Below are positions 1 to 9,911 of a stretch of DNA of 64,000 nt, one piece after another; the first letter of the stretch is position 1; every line of letters begins with the position of its first letter. Origin of the DNA: Pseudomonadota bacterium (GTDB lineage Bacteria > Pseudomonadota > Gammaproteobacteria > Xanthomonadales > Rhodanobacteraceae). The stretch spans positions 1 through 64,000 of the forward strand of contig JAKQJM010000098.1 in assembly GCA_029561145.1 (NCBI GenBank), read 5' to 3'. The position numbers were made by a program, and so were the translations under genes. The notes under the pieces were generated by a model. That model was not told the origin of the DNA. It worked only from the letters and a program-made list of their open reading frames with translations, and made no database searches.

Positions 1-100
1 CGAAAACGGGCCTGGGCAGGTTCCGCGCAAGCCACGAAAGCAGTACCCGATCGCCGCGGTACTGGTTGCCAAGCGTCGCTGCGTGGGGATGGGAAGGCAT

Positions 101-130
101 GGCGCGGGAGTATAGCCCGCGCCGGTTTTT
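101..130 (+). terminator. GC-rich hairpin with T tract (terminator-like)
   Basis: An 8-bp perfect stem (GGCGCGGG / CCCGCGCC) with a 7-nt loop is followed by GG and five T on the plus strand. This has the form of an intrinsic terminator for something entering from the left edge. No upstream gene could be identified in the 100 bases available, so the assignment rests on shape alone. Confidence 0.35.
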
Positions 131-169
131 GCGTTCCGCGCGTATGCGTGAGCGCGCGCTTCCCGTCGA

Positions 170-754
170 TCAGGCGGCGAGTCGTTGCTGTTGGTCGATC
201 AACGCGCGCGCGGCATCGAGCGCCTTCGTCTTGTGTTCCGCGCTCATGTTGACGCCTTCCGCGCGGACCACTTCGATGTCGGTGACACCGAGGAACCCGA
301 ACACGCTGCGCAGGTAGGACTCCTGGAAATCCATCGGCGCGGCAGGCGAGCCGGCGCTGTAGATGCCGCCGCGCGAGGAAGCGATGACGACTTTCCTGCC
401 GCCCGCAAGTCCCTCGGGGCCGTTGGCGCCATAGCGGAATGTCTTGCCGGCAACGGCGATACGGTCGATATACGCCTTGAGCTGGCTCGGGATACCGAAG
501 TTGTACATCGGCGCGCCGATCACGATGACATCCGCGGCCAGGAATTCTTCGAGCAGTTCGCCGCCGCGCGCCACCGCCGGATCGCTCGCATCAGCGAGCG
601 GCGTCCAGTGCGGCAAGGGGTCGGCAACCAGGTCGTGGTAGCGGATCTCAAGTCGTGGATCGAGGCGGCTGAAGGACTCGACGATCGCTGCGGTCAGTTC
701 GCGAGAGACCGATTGGGAGCCGAGCGCGCTTGAATCAACATGGACGAGTTTCAT
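170..754 (-). CDS. azoR: FMN-dependent NADH-azoreductase
   Basis: Flavodoxin-fold oxidoreductase of the AzoR/AcpD family, 194 aa, close to the usual 200. Enzymes of this family use FMN and NADH for two-electron reduction of quinones and azo compounds in the cytoplasm. The FMN-contacting MYNFGIP loop lies at residues 83-89, followed by the family helix with QLKAYIDR, and SRGGIY at 127-132 is the second flavin loop. It begins with the typical MKLVHVDSSALGS strand and phosphate loop. The gene is divergent from a LysR regulator 110 bases away, the usual arrangement for a quinone- or electrophile-responsive reductase, so that regulator probably controls it. Confidence 0.93.
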   Translation of the reverse strand: MKLVHVDSSALGSQSVSRELTAAIVESFSRLDPRLEIRYHDLVADPLPHWTPLADASDPAVARGGELLEEFLAADVIVIGAPMYNFGIPSQLKAYIDRIAVAGKTFRYGANGPEGLAGGRKVVIASSRGGIYSAGSPAAPMDFQESYLRSVFGFLGVTDIEVVRAEGVNMSAEHKTKALDAARALIDQQQRLAA

Positions 755-797
755 GGGAGTCTCTTGATCGTGGCTGGCGGGGCCAGCGGTGGAATAA

Positions 798-827
798 ACT
801 TACTGGCTGCACGATCATGTGATAAGT
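798..827. promoter_or_regulatory. Possible LysR operator between azoR and lysR
   Basis: The short spacer between the divergent azoR and LysR genes contains an interrupted dyad, ACTTA at 798-802 and TAAGT at 823-827. LysR proteins usually bind an interrupted dyad with a T-N11-A core in exactly this kind of divergent spacer. The match is short and could be chance. Confidence 0.3.
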
Positions 828-864
828 AGGCTGTTTTTGAATGGATCGTTCATTCAGGAGAACG

Positions 865-1785
865 ATGATGAGAACTGAGCGTGATGCCTTGAGTGACCTC
901 AACGACCTGCGGTTTTTCGTCGAGGTCGTGGACCACGGCGGCTTTTCCGCTGCCGGACGCGCGTTGGGCATACCGAAGTCCCGGCTGAGCAACCGCGTGG
1001 CCCGACTCGAGGAGCGCCTCGGTGTGCGCCTGTTGCAGAGAAGCACGCGACGTTTCGTCATCACCGAGGTCGGCGAGCGCTTCCTCTCCCATTGCCGGGA
1101 CATGCTTGAGCAGGCGCGCGCAGCCCAGGCCGCGGTCGAGGAGCTCAGTGCCGAACCACGCGGGCTTGTGCGCGTCAGTTGTCCGATCGCGATGGCGCCG
1201 ACCGTGATGGCGGAATTGATACCGGAGTTCCTCGCCCGCTATCCGAAGATGCAGGTGCGTCTGCTGGCCAGCGATCGGCGTGTCGACCTGATCGGCGAAG
1301 GATTCGATATCGCGATCCGCGTACGCGACAAGCTGGATACCGATGCGAGCCTGGTGTTGCGTGCGTTCGGTCAATCGCGCGTGATGCTGGTGGCTGCACC
1401 CGAATTCCTCGATGCGCATGGGCGTCCGTCGGAGCCGGCGACGCTCACCGAACTGCCGTTGCTGTCGATGCAGGAATTCGAGGGAACGCAAAGTCTCGAG
1501 CTGATCGGTCCGCACGGTGCGAAACAGCGGATCGAAATGCAGGCGCGACTCGTGTGCGGGAGTTTCCCGGTCCTGCTCGAAGCCGCCAGACGCGGACTCG
1601 GCATCGCCACCCTGCCACAAATGATTTGTTCGGCGGCCATCGCGCGCGGTGAACTTGAAGTCGTCCTGCCGGATTGGTCGATGCCGCTGGGCACGGCGCA
1701 TTTCGTCTATCCGACGCGCCGCGGATTGCTGCCTGGCGTGCGCGCGCTGGTCGATCTGCTTGCCGAGCGCCTGACCCTTTCCTAA
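865..1785 (+). CDS. LysR family transcriptional regulator
   Basis: LysR-type regulator of about 306 aa. An N-terminal winged helix-turn-helix (LNDLRFFVEVVDHGGFSAAG, then the recognition helix around IPKSRLSNRVARLE and LLQRSTR) is followed by a LysR substrate-binding domain (RVSCP at the start, then two alpha/beta lobes). The frame is open from an ATG at 841, but AGGAG at 856-860 points to ATG 865 or 868 (4 or 7 nt spacing). It is divergent from azoR and likely its regulator, sensing a quinone or related electrophile; the ligand cannot be read from sequence. Its TAA stop shares bases with the stop of the convergent membrane-protein gene (CTAA at 1782-1785). Confidence 0.92.
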   Translation: MMRTERDALSDLNDLRFFVEVVDHGGFSAAGRALGIPKSRLSNRVARLEERLGVRLLQRSTRRFVITEVGERFLSHCRDMLEQARAAQAAVEELSAEPRGLVRVSCPIAMAPTVMAELIPEFLARYPKMQVRLLASDRRVDLIGEGFDIAIRVRDKLDTDASLVLRAFGQSRVMLVAAPEFLDAHGRPSEPATLTELPLLSMQEFEGTQSLELIGPHGAKQRIEMQARLVCGSFPVLLEAARRGLGIATLPQMICSAAIARGELEVVLPDWSMPLGTAHFVYPTRRGLLPGVRALVDLLAERLTLS

Positions 1786-2116
1786 TGGCCTTTCTTCGCG
1801 CTGCGCGTGATCCAGCCCAGCGTGCCGATCAGAAGCACGCACAATGCGACCTCGATCGTGGCCGGCAGCCGCGCCGCTGGAATCGACCACGCCGCGACCA
1901 CGCCGTGGCAGAAATAGCCGAGGCTGATGATGCCGATCCAGAGCAGGGCGCGCTTGGCGCCGCGGCGCAGGGCGAGCAGCGGAAACAGCAGGGGCGGCAA
2001 GGTCAGCATCAGGGCCAGGGCGATCTGTCCGTTGGCCGGCGGCGCGAGCCATGCATGCCAGGCGATCTGCAGGACCACCAGCGCGAACCAGGCGAGGAAT
2101 CCGCAACGCATGGCCA

Positions 2117-2117
<1 letters not shown>
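1782..2117 (-). CDS. DUF2069 family inner-membrane protein
   Basis: Small integral membrane protein of 111 aa with about four hydrophobic segments (from FLAWFALVVLQIAWHAW near the N-terminus to TIEVALCVLLIGTLGW near the C-terminus) and a basic tail. It matches the DUF2069 family as I know it; the function is unknown. The ATG at 2117 overlaps the wrbA stop as TGATG, so the two are translationally coupled and form one operon. In related bacteria I recall the same wrbA / DUF2069 pair next to yihY. The frame stays open further upstream inside wrbA, but that part reads as low-quality arginine-rich sequence and was not included. Confidence 0.8.
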
Positions 2118-2770
<653 letters not shown>

Positions 2771-2783
2771 CTAGTCTCGGCGG

Positions 2784-4073
2784 ATGGCCAATCGGAATAT
2801 CCTCAAGTCTAGCCTGAGTCGCGAACGCAGCCTCGCCTTTCTCGACTTCACCTGGCACCGCTTCCTTGAGGACCGTTGTTTGCAGACGGCGGGTGCGCTG
2901 GCTTTCACGACGCTTTTTGCGCTGGTCCCGCTGACCGCGGCGATCCTCGGCATCCTCGCTGCGTTCCCGGTGTTCGAGGAATGGCGCATCAAGCTGACCA
3001 GTTGGGCGTTCAACAATTTCGTGCCGGCCGCGGGCGATGTGATCCAGACCTACCTCACCGGATTCGCCGCCAATGCGAGCAAGGCGACGACGATAGGAGT
3101 GCTCGTGCTCGTATTCAGTGCCATCTCGCTGATGATGAGCATCGAGGACGCGTTCAACCGGATCTGGCGGGTCAAGAACAATCGCGGCGCCACCTCGCGC
3201 TTTGTCATCTACTGGACGGCCTTGAGCCTCGGTCCGATGCTGCTGGTCGCGATGCTGGCAATCAGTTCGTATCTGGTCGCCTTGCCCTTCATCGATGCGG
3301 CGGCGGCCCAATGGTCGATCAAGGAACGCGTGCTTTCGGCATTGCCGTTCGTCATCGTCTGGATCGCGCTGACCACGGGTTACACGGTCATACCGAATCG
3401 CACCGTGCGCTTTCGCGATGCAGCGATCGGTGGATTGATCGCGACGGCCTTGTTCGAGTCGGCAAAGCACGGCTTCGCCTGGTATGCCAGCGACTTGGCG
3501 ACCTACCAGCAGGTGTATGGGGCGCTGTCGATCGTGCCGATCTTCTTCCTGTGGATGTACCTGTCCTGGATCGTCGTCCTTTTCGGTGCTTCGATTACCG
3601 CTTCGCTGTCGGCGTTCGACTACCGGCACGTCGACGACCGCATCTCGCCCGACCAGGAGTTGACCGGCCTGCTGCGCGTCATCGCCCGGCTGGTCGCGGC
3701 GCATCGCGAAGGGCAGGGACTGCACAGCCAGGAGCTGTTGCGGCGTGAGCCGTACCTGACCGATGACCTGCTGCAGCGTTATCTCGGCGATCTTTGCGAT
3801 GTCGCCGTGATCCGCCGCACCGAAACCGGCGAATGGATGCTTTCGCGCGACCTCGCCGGGATCAGCCTGCTCGATCTGTATCGGGAGACCGGCTATCGTC
3901 TGCCGGTCGACAGCCAGTTGCTGCCGGGTGCCGCGATGAGCGACGTCGGCGCAGGGCCGCTGCACGCGCTGTCCGCGGACCTGCGCAAGCGTCTCGACGT
4001 GCCACTCGCATCGCTGGTGGCAAGCATTGATGCGAATGCATCGACTCCAGTCCAACCGGAAACCAGTCCATGA
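2784..4073 (+). CDS. yihY: YihY/BrkB family inner-membrane protein with long C-terminal extension
   Basis: Membrane protein of 429 aa. Residues about 25-285 carry the YihY/BrkB domain: a conserved entry with LAFTTLFALVPLTA and then roughly six transmembrane helices ending near FLWMYLSWIVVLFGASITA. The family was once called ribonuclease BN but is now treated as a transporter-like membrane protein of unclear function. The E. coli protein is about 290 aa; the remaining 140 residues here are soluble and include a helical, winged-helix-like stretch (LTGLLRVIARLVAAHREGQG onward). The gene overlaps the following thioredoxin gene by 4 nt (ATGA). Confidence 0.88.
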   Translation: MANRNILKSSLSRERSLAFLDFTWHRFLEDRCLQTAGALAFTTLFALVPLTAAILGILAAFPVFEEWRIKLTSWAFNNFVPAAGDVIQTYLTGFAANASKATTIGVLVLVFSAISLMMSIEDAFNRIWRVKNNRGATSRFVIYWTALSLGPMLLVAMLAISSYLVALPFIDAAAAQWSIKERVLSALPFVIVWIALTTGYTVIPNRTVRFRDAAIGGLIATALFESAKHGFAWYASDLATYQQVYGALSIVPIFFLWMYLSWIVVLFGASITASLSAFDYRHVDDRISPDQELTGLLRVIARLVAAHREGQGLHSQELLRREPYLTDDLLQRYLGDLCDVAVIRRTETGEWMLSRDLAGISLLDLYRETGYRLPVDSQLLPGAAMSDVGAGPLHALSADLRKRLDVPLASLVASIDANASTPVQPETSP

Positions 4074-4561
4074 AACATCCCGCAGTCATTTTCCTCGGTG
4101 TGCTGCTTGCGTTCGCTTCGTCGGTGATCCACGCCGAGACGGCGAAGCGGCCCGTGCTCAAGGTCGAGACCATCGATGGCAAGGCCTGGGACCTCGCCGC
4201 CCATCGCGGGCAATGGGTCGTGGTCAATTTCTGGGCGACCTGGTGCGCGCCGTGCATTGCCGAGATGCCCGAGCTCTCTGCCTTCATCAAGGCGCGCAAG
4301 GACGTCGAGGGCATCGGTCTGGCCTACGAGGACACCGAACGCCAGGAGATCGTGGATTTCCTCAAGAAAAATCCGGTCGACTATCCGATCGCGCAGATCG
4401 ATGTTGATACGCCGCCGGCCGATTTCGACACGCCGCGCGGCTTGCCGACGACCTACCTGATCGCGCCGGATGGCAGTGTCGCCAGGCAGTTCCTAGGGCC
4501 GATCAAGGACAAGGATCTCGAGCAGGCGATCCTTGCTGCCAAGGCAGCGAAAAAGGATTGA
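4070..4561 (+). CDS. TlpA family thioredoxin-like protein
   Basis: 163-aa exported thioredoxin-fold protein. An N-terminal signal peptide ends near VIHAET (residues 18-24), so it acts in the periplasm. The redox motif is WATWCAPC with cysteines at residues 59 and 62, followed by a thioredoxin-like core including the cis-proline loop GLPTTYLI. TlpA-like proteins reduce disulfides or supply electrons for cytochrome c or other thiol proteins; the partner here is unknown. It is translationally coupled to yihY through an ATGA overlap and is followed 10 nt later by acylphosphatase. Confidence 0.88.
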   Translation: MKHPAVIFLGVLLAFASSVIHAETAKRPVLKVETIDGKAWDLAAHRGQWVVVNFWATWCAPCIAEMPELSAFIKARKDVEGIGLAYEDTERQEIVDFLKKNPVDYPIAQIDVDTPPADFDTPRGLPTTYLIAPDGSVARQFLGPIKDKDLEQAILAAKAAKKD

Positions 4562-4570
4562 GCGACTACG

Positions 4571-4837
4571 GTGGCCTGCGCACGCTTCCATGTGTCGGGA
4601 CACGTGCAGGGCGTTTCGTTCCGCGCCGGTACGCGGACCCAGGCGATGCGCCTCGACCTGCGCGGCCATGCGCGCAATCTTCGCGATGGCCGCGTCGAAG
4701 TCATCGCCGAAGGTGCGCCCGAGGCGATCGCCGAACTGGAGCGCTGGCTGCAGCATGGTCCGCTCGGTGCGCGCGTCGACGCAGTCCAGCGCGAGGATAT
4801 GCCACCTGCGAATCTCACCGGCTTCTACACGCGCTGA
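4571..4837 (+). CDS. acyP: Acylphosphatase
   Basis: 88-aa protein of the acylphosphatase family, which hydrolyses the carboxyl-phosphate bond of small acyl phosphates. The signature GHVQGVSFR is at residues 10-18 with the phosphate-binding Arg18, and the catalytic asparagine is Asn36 in GHARNLRDG. The normal length is about 90 aa. The start is GTG at 4571; no in-frame ATG would keep the first strand. It is the last gene of the yihY-tlpA-acyP run. Confidence 0.93.
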   Translation: MACARFHVSGHVQGVSFRAGTRTQAMRLDLRGHARNLRDGRVEVIAEGAPEAIAELERWLQHGPLGARVDAVQREDMPPANLTGFYTR

Positions 4838-5155
4838 CGCGTCGCCGGAACGCAGGCTGGAACGTCCTTGTGCAGGCTGGGCAAGGAGGTTGGTGACCTT
4901 GTGCCTGGATCCGCGAAACACGGCCAGTCGCGATCCGCTGTCGGATCGCGGACAGAGCGCACGTCGCTCGGCCTTTTGCGCATTCGCGATCGATGCGACG
5001 GCTCCGGTCCTCGCGCGTATCGGCTGTGGGGCGCGTGCCGATGAAGCAAACCCGACCACGCGAACCCGTGATCGGGCGGAGGTTGCACGCAGGCCGACCG
5101 CTGAAGTTCGCGGGATCGGCTGATAACCGGAATCCGCAGCGGTCGGCAGGCCGAT
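4838..5155. other. 318-bp convergent spacer with perfect 9-bp hairpin
   Basis: No credible gene is present between the convergent acyP and gcvP. The one clear structure is a perfect 9-bp inverted repeat with a 4-nt loop (CGCGATCCG at 4929-4937, CGGATCGCG at 4942-4950). It has no T tract on either side, so it is at most a weak bidirectional terminator or an RNA-stabilising hairpin. Confidence 0.5.
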
Positions 5156-8026
5156 TCAGGCCTCGGCTTCGTCCTTGTACGCGTCGATCGGGATGCACGC
5201 GCACATGATGTTCTTGTCGCCGTAGACATTGTCCACGCGCGCAACCGGCGGCCAGTATTTCTGCTGCTTGAGTGTCGGCAACGGGAATGCGGCCAGCTCG
5301 CGCGGGTAGTGGTGCGTCCATTCGCTGCCGGCGACCATGGTCGCTGTGTGCGGAGCGTGCTTGAGTGGATTGTCCTCGCGATCGAGCGTGCCTTCCTCGA
5401 CCGCGCGGATCTCGTCGCGGATCTGGATCATGGCGTCGATGAAGCGGTCGAGTTCGTGCAGCGATTCGCTTTCGGTCGGTTCGACCATCAGGGTGCCGGC
5501 CACCGGAAAACTCAGGGTCGGCGCATGGAAGCCAAAATCGATCAGGCGTTTGGCCACGTCCTCGGCGCCGATGCCGGTCGCGTCCTTCAACGGACGCAGG
5601 TCGAGAATGCACTCGTGGGCGACGAGGCCGTTGCGACCGGTGTAAAGCGTTGCGTAGTGTGGCGCGAGACGTCGCGCGATGTAGTTCGCGTTGAGCAGCG
5701 CGACCTGGGTCGCTTTGCGCAGGCCTTCCGTGCCCATCAAGGTGATGTACATCCACGAGATGGGCAGGATGCTTGCGCTGCCGAAACTCGCGGCGCTGAC
5801 CATGCCGACTTCGCCTTGGCCGCCCATCACGCGTGGCAGGAACGGAGCCAGATGCGATTTGACCGCGCACGGACCGACACCGGGCCCGCCGCCGCCGTGC
5901 GGGATGCAAAAGGTCTTGTGCAGGTTCAGATGCGAAACATCCGAACCCCATTTGCCGGGCTTGGCGACGCCGACCAGCGCGTTCATGTTGGCGCCGTCGG
6001 TGTAGACCTGGCCGCCATGCCTGTGGACGATCTCGCAGATCTCGACGACATCTTCCTCGAACACGCCATGCGTCGACGGATACGTGATCATCAGCGCGGC
6101 GAGGCGATCGGAATACTTCTGCGCCTTCTCGCGGATGTCATCGACATCGACATTGCCGTCCTTGTCGCAGCGCGTGACCACCACGCTCATCCCGCACATC
6201 TGCGCCGAGGCCGGATTGGTGCCGTGCGCCGATTCGGGGATCAGGCAGATGTCGCGATGGCTGTCGCCGCGCGAGCGATGCCAGGCGCGGATCGCGAGCA
6301 ATCCGGCGAACTCGCCCTGGGCGCCCGAATTCGGTTGCAGGCTGACGGCGTCGTAGCCGGTGACCTCGACCAGCATCGCCTCAAGTTCGTCGATGAGCTG
6401 CTTGTAGCCGGTGGCCTGATCGGCCGGCGCGAGCGGATGGATGTTGGCGAACTCGGGCCAGGTGACCGGGATCATCTCGGCCGTCGCGTTGAGCTTCATC
6501 GTGCACGAGCCGAGCGGGATCATCGTGCGATCCATGGCCAGGTCCTTGTCGGCCAGCGCACGCATGTAGCGCAGCAATTCGTGTTCGCTGTGGTGCGTGT
6601 TGAACACCGGATGCTGCAGGAACGGCGACTCGCGCCGCAGACCGGCCGGCACGGCGTCCGCGGTGGACTGGTCGAGTGCGTCGATATCTTCGATCGACGC
6701 ACCGAACACACTGGCGAGCGCGGCCAGATCGGCGCGCGTGGTCGTTTCGTCGACGCTGATGCCGACGCTGCCCGCATCGATCGCGCGCAGATTGATCCGC
6801 GCCGCGCGTGCCTTGGCGTGCAGCGCGGCCGCATCGACACCGACCACGTGCAGCGTGTCGAAGAAATCGGGGCCGACCGTCAAGCCCGCATCGCGCAAGG
6901 CGCGGGCGAGGATCGTGGCCAGCCGATGGGTGCGCCGGGCAATCCGGGTCAGGCCGTCCGGGCCGTGATAGACCGCGTACATGCTGGCCATCACGGCAAG
7001 CAATACCTGCGCGGTGCAGATGTTCGAGGTCGCCTTTTCGCGGCGGATGTGCTGCTCGCGGGTTTGCAGGGTGAGTCGATAGGCCGGCTTGCCTTCGGCG
7101 TCGATCGATACGCCGATCAGGCGGCCCGGCATCGAGCGCTTGTAGGCATCGCGACATGCCATGAACGCGGCATGCGGTCCACCAAAGCCGAACGGGACAC
7201 CGAAGCGCTGGCTGTTGCCGATGACGATGTCGGCGCCCCAACTGCCCGGTGCACGGATCAGGGTGAGGGCGAGAAGATCGGTGGCGACCGCGACGAGCGC
7301 ACCACGCGCATGCGTGGCCTCGGCGAGCGTGGCGTAGTCGTTGATCTGGCCGAAGGTGTTCGGGTACTGCAGCAGCACGCCGAAGCTGTCGACCTTGGCC
7401 GCGTCGGCGTCGTCGCCGACATGCAGGTCGATGCCCAGACCGTCGGCCCGCGTGCGCACGACTTCGAGCGTCTGCGGATGCACGGCATTGGAAACGAAGA
7501 AGAGGTTGGATTTCGATTTCGCCGAGCGCTTGGCCAGGGTCATTGCCTCGGCCGCGGCGGTCGCCTCGTCGAGCAGGGACGCGTTGGCGATTTCCATGCC
7601 GGTCAGGTCGGCGACCATGGTCTGGAAGTTGATCAGCGCTTCCATGCGACCCTGCGAGATCTCGGCCTGATAGGGCGTGTACGCCGTATACCAGGCAGGG
7701 TTCTCGAGGATGTTGCGCAGGATGACGTTCGGCGTCAGCGTGCCGTAGTAACCCTGGCCGATGAAGCTGCGAAACACCGCGTTGCGGTCCGCGATCGTGC
7801 GGATCCTGGCCAGCGCCTCGACCTCGGTGATCGCGGCGGGCAGGGCGAGCGGCATCGGCGACTTGATCTTGCCGGGCACGATGGCATCGGTCATCGCATC
7901 CAGCGACGCGTGGCCGACGATCTTGAGCATGGCTGCGATTTCGGCATCGTTCGGGCCGATATGACGGTCGACGAAAGCGGAATGGTTTTCGAGATCGCGC
8001 AGCGAGGGCGAGGAAGTATTGGGCAT
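5156..8026 (-). CDS. gcvP: Glycine dehydrogenase (decarboxylating), P protein
   Basis: 956 aa, the normal length of single-chain GcvP. This PLP enzyme decarboxylates glycine and passes the aminomethyl group to the lipoyl arm of the H protein. It shows both homologous halves: the N-terminal half with [11 protein letters not shown] and [12 protein letters not shown], and the C-terminal half with the PLP lysine in [16 protein letters not shown] near residue 705. ATG 8026 gives the family N-terminus ([13 protein letters not shown]); the open frame upstream is riboswitch. It is expressed from a glycine riboswitch leader. No gcvT or gcvH is adjacent, so the system is split in this genome. Confidence 0.97.
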   Translation of the reverse strand: MPNTSSPSLRDLENHSAFVDRHIGPNDAEIAAMLKIVGHASLDAMTDAIVPGKIKSPMPLALPAAITEVEALARIRTIADRNAVFRSFIGQGYYGTLTPNVILRNILENPAWYTAYTPYQAEISQGRMEALINFQTMVADLTGMEIANASLLDEATAAAEAMTLAKRSAKSKSNLFFVSNAVHPQTLEVVRTRADGLGIDLHVGDDADAAKVDSFGVLLQYPNTFGQINDYATLAEATHARGALVAVATDLLALTLIRAPGSWGADIVIGNSQRFGVPFGFGGPHAAFMACRDAYKRSMPGRLIGVSIDAEGKPAYRLTLQTREQHIRREKATSNICTAQVLLAVMASMYAVYHGPDGLTRIARRTHRLATILARALRDAGLTVGPDFFDTLHVVGVDAAALHAKARAARINLRAIDAGSVGISVDETTTRADLAALASVFGASIEDIDALDQSTADAVPAGLRRESPFLQHPVFNTHHSEHELLRYMRALADKDLAMDRTMIPLGSCTMKLNATAEMIPVTWPEFANIHPLAPADQATGYKQLIDELEAMLVEVTGYDAVSLQPNSGAQGEFAGLLAIRAWHRSRGDSHRDICLIPESAHGTNPASAQMCGMSVVVTRCDKDGNVDVDDIREKAQKYSDRLAALMITYPSTHGVFEEDVVEICEIVHRHGGQVYTDGANMNALVGVAKPGKWGSDVSHLNLHKTFCIPHGGGGPGVGPCAVKSHLAPFLPRVMGGQGEVGMVSAASFGSASILPISWMYITLMGTEGLRKATQVALLNANYIARRLAPHYATLYTGRNGLVAHECILDLRPLKDATGIGAEDVAKRLIDFGFHAPTLSFPVAGTLMVEPTESESLHELDRFIDAMIQIRDEIRAVEEGTLDREDNPLKHAPHTATMVAGSEWTHHYPRELAAFPLPTLKQQKYWPPVARVDNVYGDKNIMCACIPIDAYKDEAEA

Positions 8027-8069
8027 GATGAGGGCGTCCAGAGATCGCGTGCGAAGCCGCACGCCGGGC

Positions 8070-8256
8070 GCCCCTCTGTCCTTTTGCCTGAGAGTTTGGA
8101 AGCGGTGGTCGCTTCTTGCCCCTTCGGCGCCGGTACGTGCCAGACACGGCAGCCGGTCTCTCCAGAGTTGTCTGCGCGCGGAGGTATCGGGGCCTGAGCG
8201 ATTACGGGCGTTGCGCCTTCGGCAGCGGGTTTTCCCCGCTTCTCCCACCGCGTGTA
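8070..8256 (-). ncRNA. Tandem glycine riboswitch upstream of gcvP
   Basis: The gcvP leader, read on the minus strand, contains two glycine aptamers in series. The upstream one (about 8180-8256) starts GTGGGAGAAGCGGG and carries the core GCCGAAGGCGCAACGC. The second (about 8070-8170) starts CTCTGGAGAGACCGG, carries GCCGAAGGGGCAAG, and ends with the hallmark CTCTCAGGCAAAAGGACAGAG. These are the known consensus strings of the gcvT/glycine RNA. Glycine binding normally turns expression on, matching a glycine-cleavage gene immediately downstream. Confidence 0.93.
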
Positions 8257-8351
8257 ACGGGACGCATGATACGCGGGTTTTCCGATGCCGGCGCGGGTCG
8301 GGCGCGTCGCCTGTCGATCAGCGTTCGACAGGCAAGTGCGCCGGCGACCGC

Positions 8352-9788
8352 TTATTCGATGCCGAGCTTCTCGAGGCGGTAGCGAAGCTGGCGCAGGGTC
8401 AGGCCGAGTTGCTTGGCCGCGGCGGTGCGATTCCAGCGCGTTGCCTCGAGGGCCTTGGTGATGACCGCACGCTCGGTTTCGGCGACGGTCGCGGCGAGAT
8501 CGCCGCTGTAGGCCGAATCGGGAAGCACGAGACCCTGGTGGGGCTCGGCTTCGGCGCTGCGTCCGGTCGCATGATGATGCGATGACACGGGTCGCATCGG
8601 CATCGCCGTTTCCGCGGGTCCGGCGGAATGGGCGCCGGGCTGACGGGCGATCAGGCGCATGTCCTCGGCGCTGATCGTTCCGTCCTCGCACAGCGCGACG
8701 GCGCGTTCGAGGATGTTCTCGAGTTCGCGGACATTGCCCGGGAAGTCGTAGGCGCTCAACGCCTTTTGTGCATCCGGAGTCAGTCGCGCGGGTGCCCGAT
8801 CCGCCTCGCGACCGAGTCGATCGAGGATACGACTGGCCAGCAGCGGGATATCGTCGCGACGCTCGCGCAGCGGTGGCACGCGCAATTCGATCACGTTGAT
8901 GCGGTAGAAAAGATCCTGGCGGAACGAGCCAAGATCGACAAGGCGGGCAAGGTTCTTGTGCGTGGCCGACAGGATGCGCACGTCCACGGCGACTTCGGCG
9001 CGCGCGCCAATCGGACGAACCGCCTTTTCCTGGATCACGCGCAGCAGCTTGACCTGCATGTGCAACGGCAGTTCGGCGACCTCATCGAGAAACAGCGTGC
9101 CGCCATCAGCGGCCTGGAACAGGCCTTCCTTGTCGGCATGTGCACCGGTGAAGCTGCCCTTGCGATGGCCGAAGAACTCGCTTTCCATGAGTTCGGACGG
9201 GATCGCGCCGCAGTTGACCGGCACGAATGCGGCCGAGGCGCGCGGGCCCATCTCGTGGATCAGGCGTGAGGCAAGCTCCTTGCCAACGCCGGATTCGCCG
9301 GCAACGTAGACCGGCGCCTGGCTGCGCGCGACCTTGGCGATCGTGGCGCGCAACTCCTTCATCGGCTCGGATTCACCGATCAGCTTGGCGCTGCTGGCAT
9401 CGACGCTGGCCTTCTTTTCCTCGGACAGGCGCAGGGCGGTCTGCACGAGGCGGCGCAGCACGTTGATATCCACCGGCTTCGAGACGAAATCGAACGCGCC
9501 GGCCTTGAGCGCGACGACGGCGGCATCGACATTGCCGTAGGCGGTGATCATCGCCACCGGTGTATCGGGGTATTGCGCGGCGATCAGCTCGATCACCTCG
9601 TGACCCGTGCCATCGGGCAGGCGCATGTCGGTGAAGCACAGCGCGTAACGTGTTTCGGCGAGGCGCTGGCGGGCCTCATTGACCGTTGCGGCCGTTTCGA
9701 CGACCAGGCCCATGCGGCCCAGGGTCAAGGTCAGCAACTCGCGAATATCCCGCTCGTCATCGATGACCAGTGCGAATTGTTTGCTCAT
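8352..9788 (-). CDS. pilR: Type IV pilus sigma-54 response regulator PilR
   Basis: 478-aa NtrC-class regulator. The receiver domain (1-120) has phospho-acceptor Asp54 in FTDMRLPDG and the conserved Lys104. The AAA+ domain has Walker A GESGVGKE (Lys170), the sigma-54 contact loop GSFTGA (211-216) and LFLDEVAELP. A Fis-type helix-turn-helix occupies the C-terminus (NRTAAAKQLGLTLRQLRYRLEKLGI region). The closest family is PilR, which activates pilA with sigma-54. ATG 9788 gives the receiver-domain start MSKQFALVIDDE. It is not next to pilS, which lies 10.8 kb away on the other strand; the sigma factor gene rpoN is also in this window at 54-55.5 kb. Confidence 0.85.
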   Translation of the reverse strand: MSKQFALVIDDERDIRELLTLTLGRMGLVVETAATVNEARQRLAETRYALCFTDMRLPDGTGHEVIELIAAQYPDTPVAMITAYGNVDAAVVALKAGAFDFVSKPVDINVLRRLVQTALRLSEEKKASVDASSAKLIGESEPMKELRATIAKVARSQAPVYVAGESGVGKELASRLIHEMGPRASAAFVPVNCGAIPSELMESEFFGHRKGSFTGAHADKEGLFQAADGGTLFLDEVAELPLHMQVKLLRVIQEKAVRPIGARAEVAVDVRILSATHKNLARLVDLGSFRQDLFYRINVIELRVPPLRERRDDIPLLASRILDRLGREADRAPARLTPDAQKALSAYDFPGNVRELENILERAVALCEDGTISAEDMRLIARQPGAHSAGPAETAMPMRPVSSHHHATGRSAEAEPHQGLVLPDSAYSGDLAATVAETERAVITKALEATRWNRTAAAKQLGLTLRQLRYRLEKLGIE

Positions 9789-9911
9789 GCGTTCAGTCGA
9801 TACACGCCGGGTGCGACGCACAAGGTTAATCTGCGGCGCGCGGGAAGGCAAAGCATTACGGCGTGGGGCAGGCACGTACCAGCCGCAATTCCGGCCGCTG
9901 GCGCGAAGTGC

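Noticed and set aside
1-100. Minus-strand open frame from ATG 100 running off the left edge (MPSHPHAATLGNQYRGDRV...), and a plus-strand frame ending in the hairpin loop at 113-115
   Set aside because: Only about 33 codons are visible in either frame, without a ribosome binding site or family signature, so I could not choose between them or support a gene.
5309-8197. Long plus-strand frame of 962 codons opposite gcvP
   Set aside because: It is the antisense shadow of a high-GC conserved gene; the sequence is rich in Arg/Asp/His/Val without domains, and GcvP on the other strand is unambiguous.
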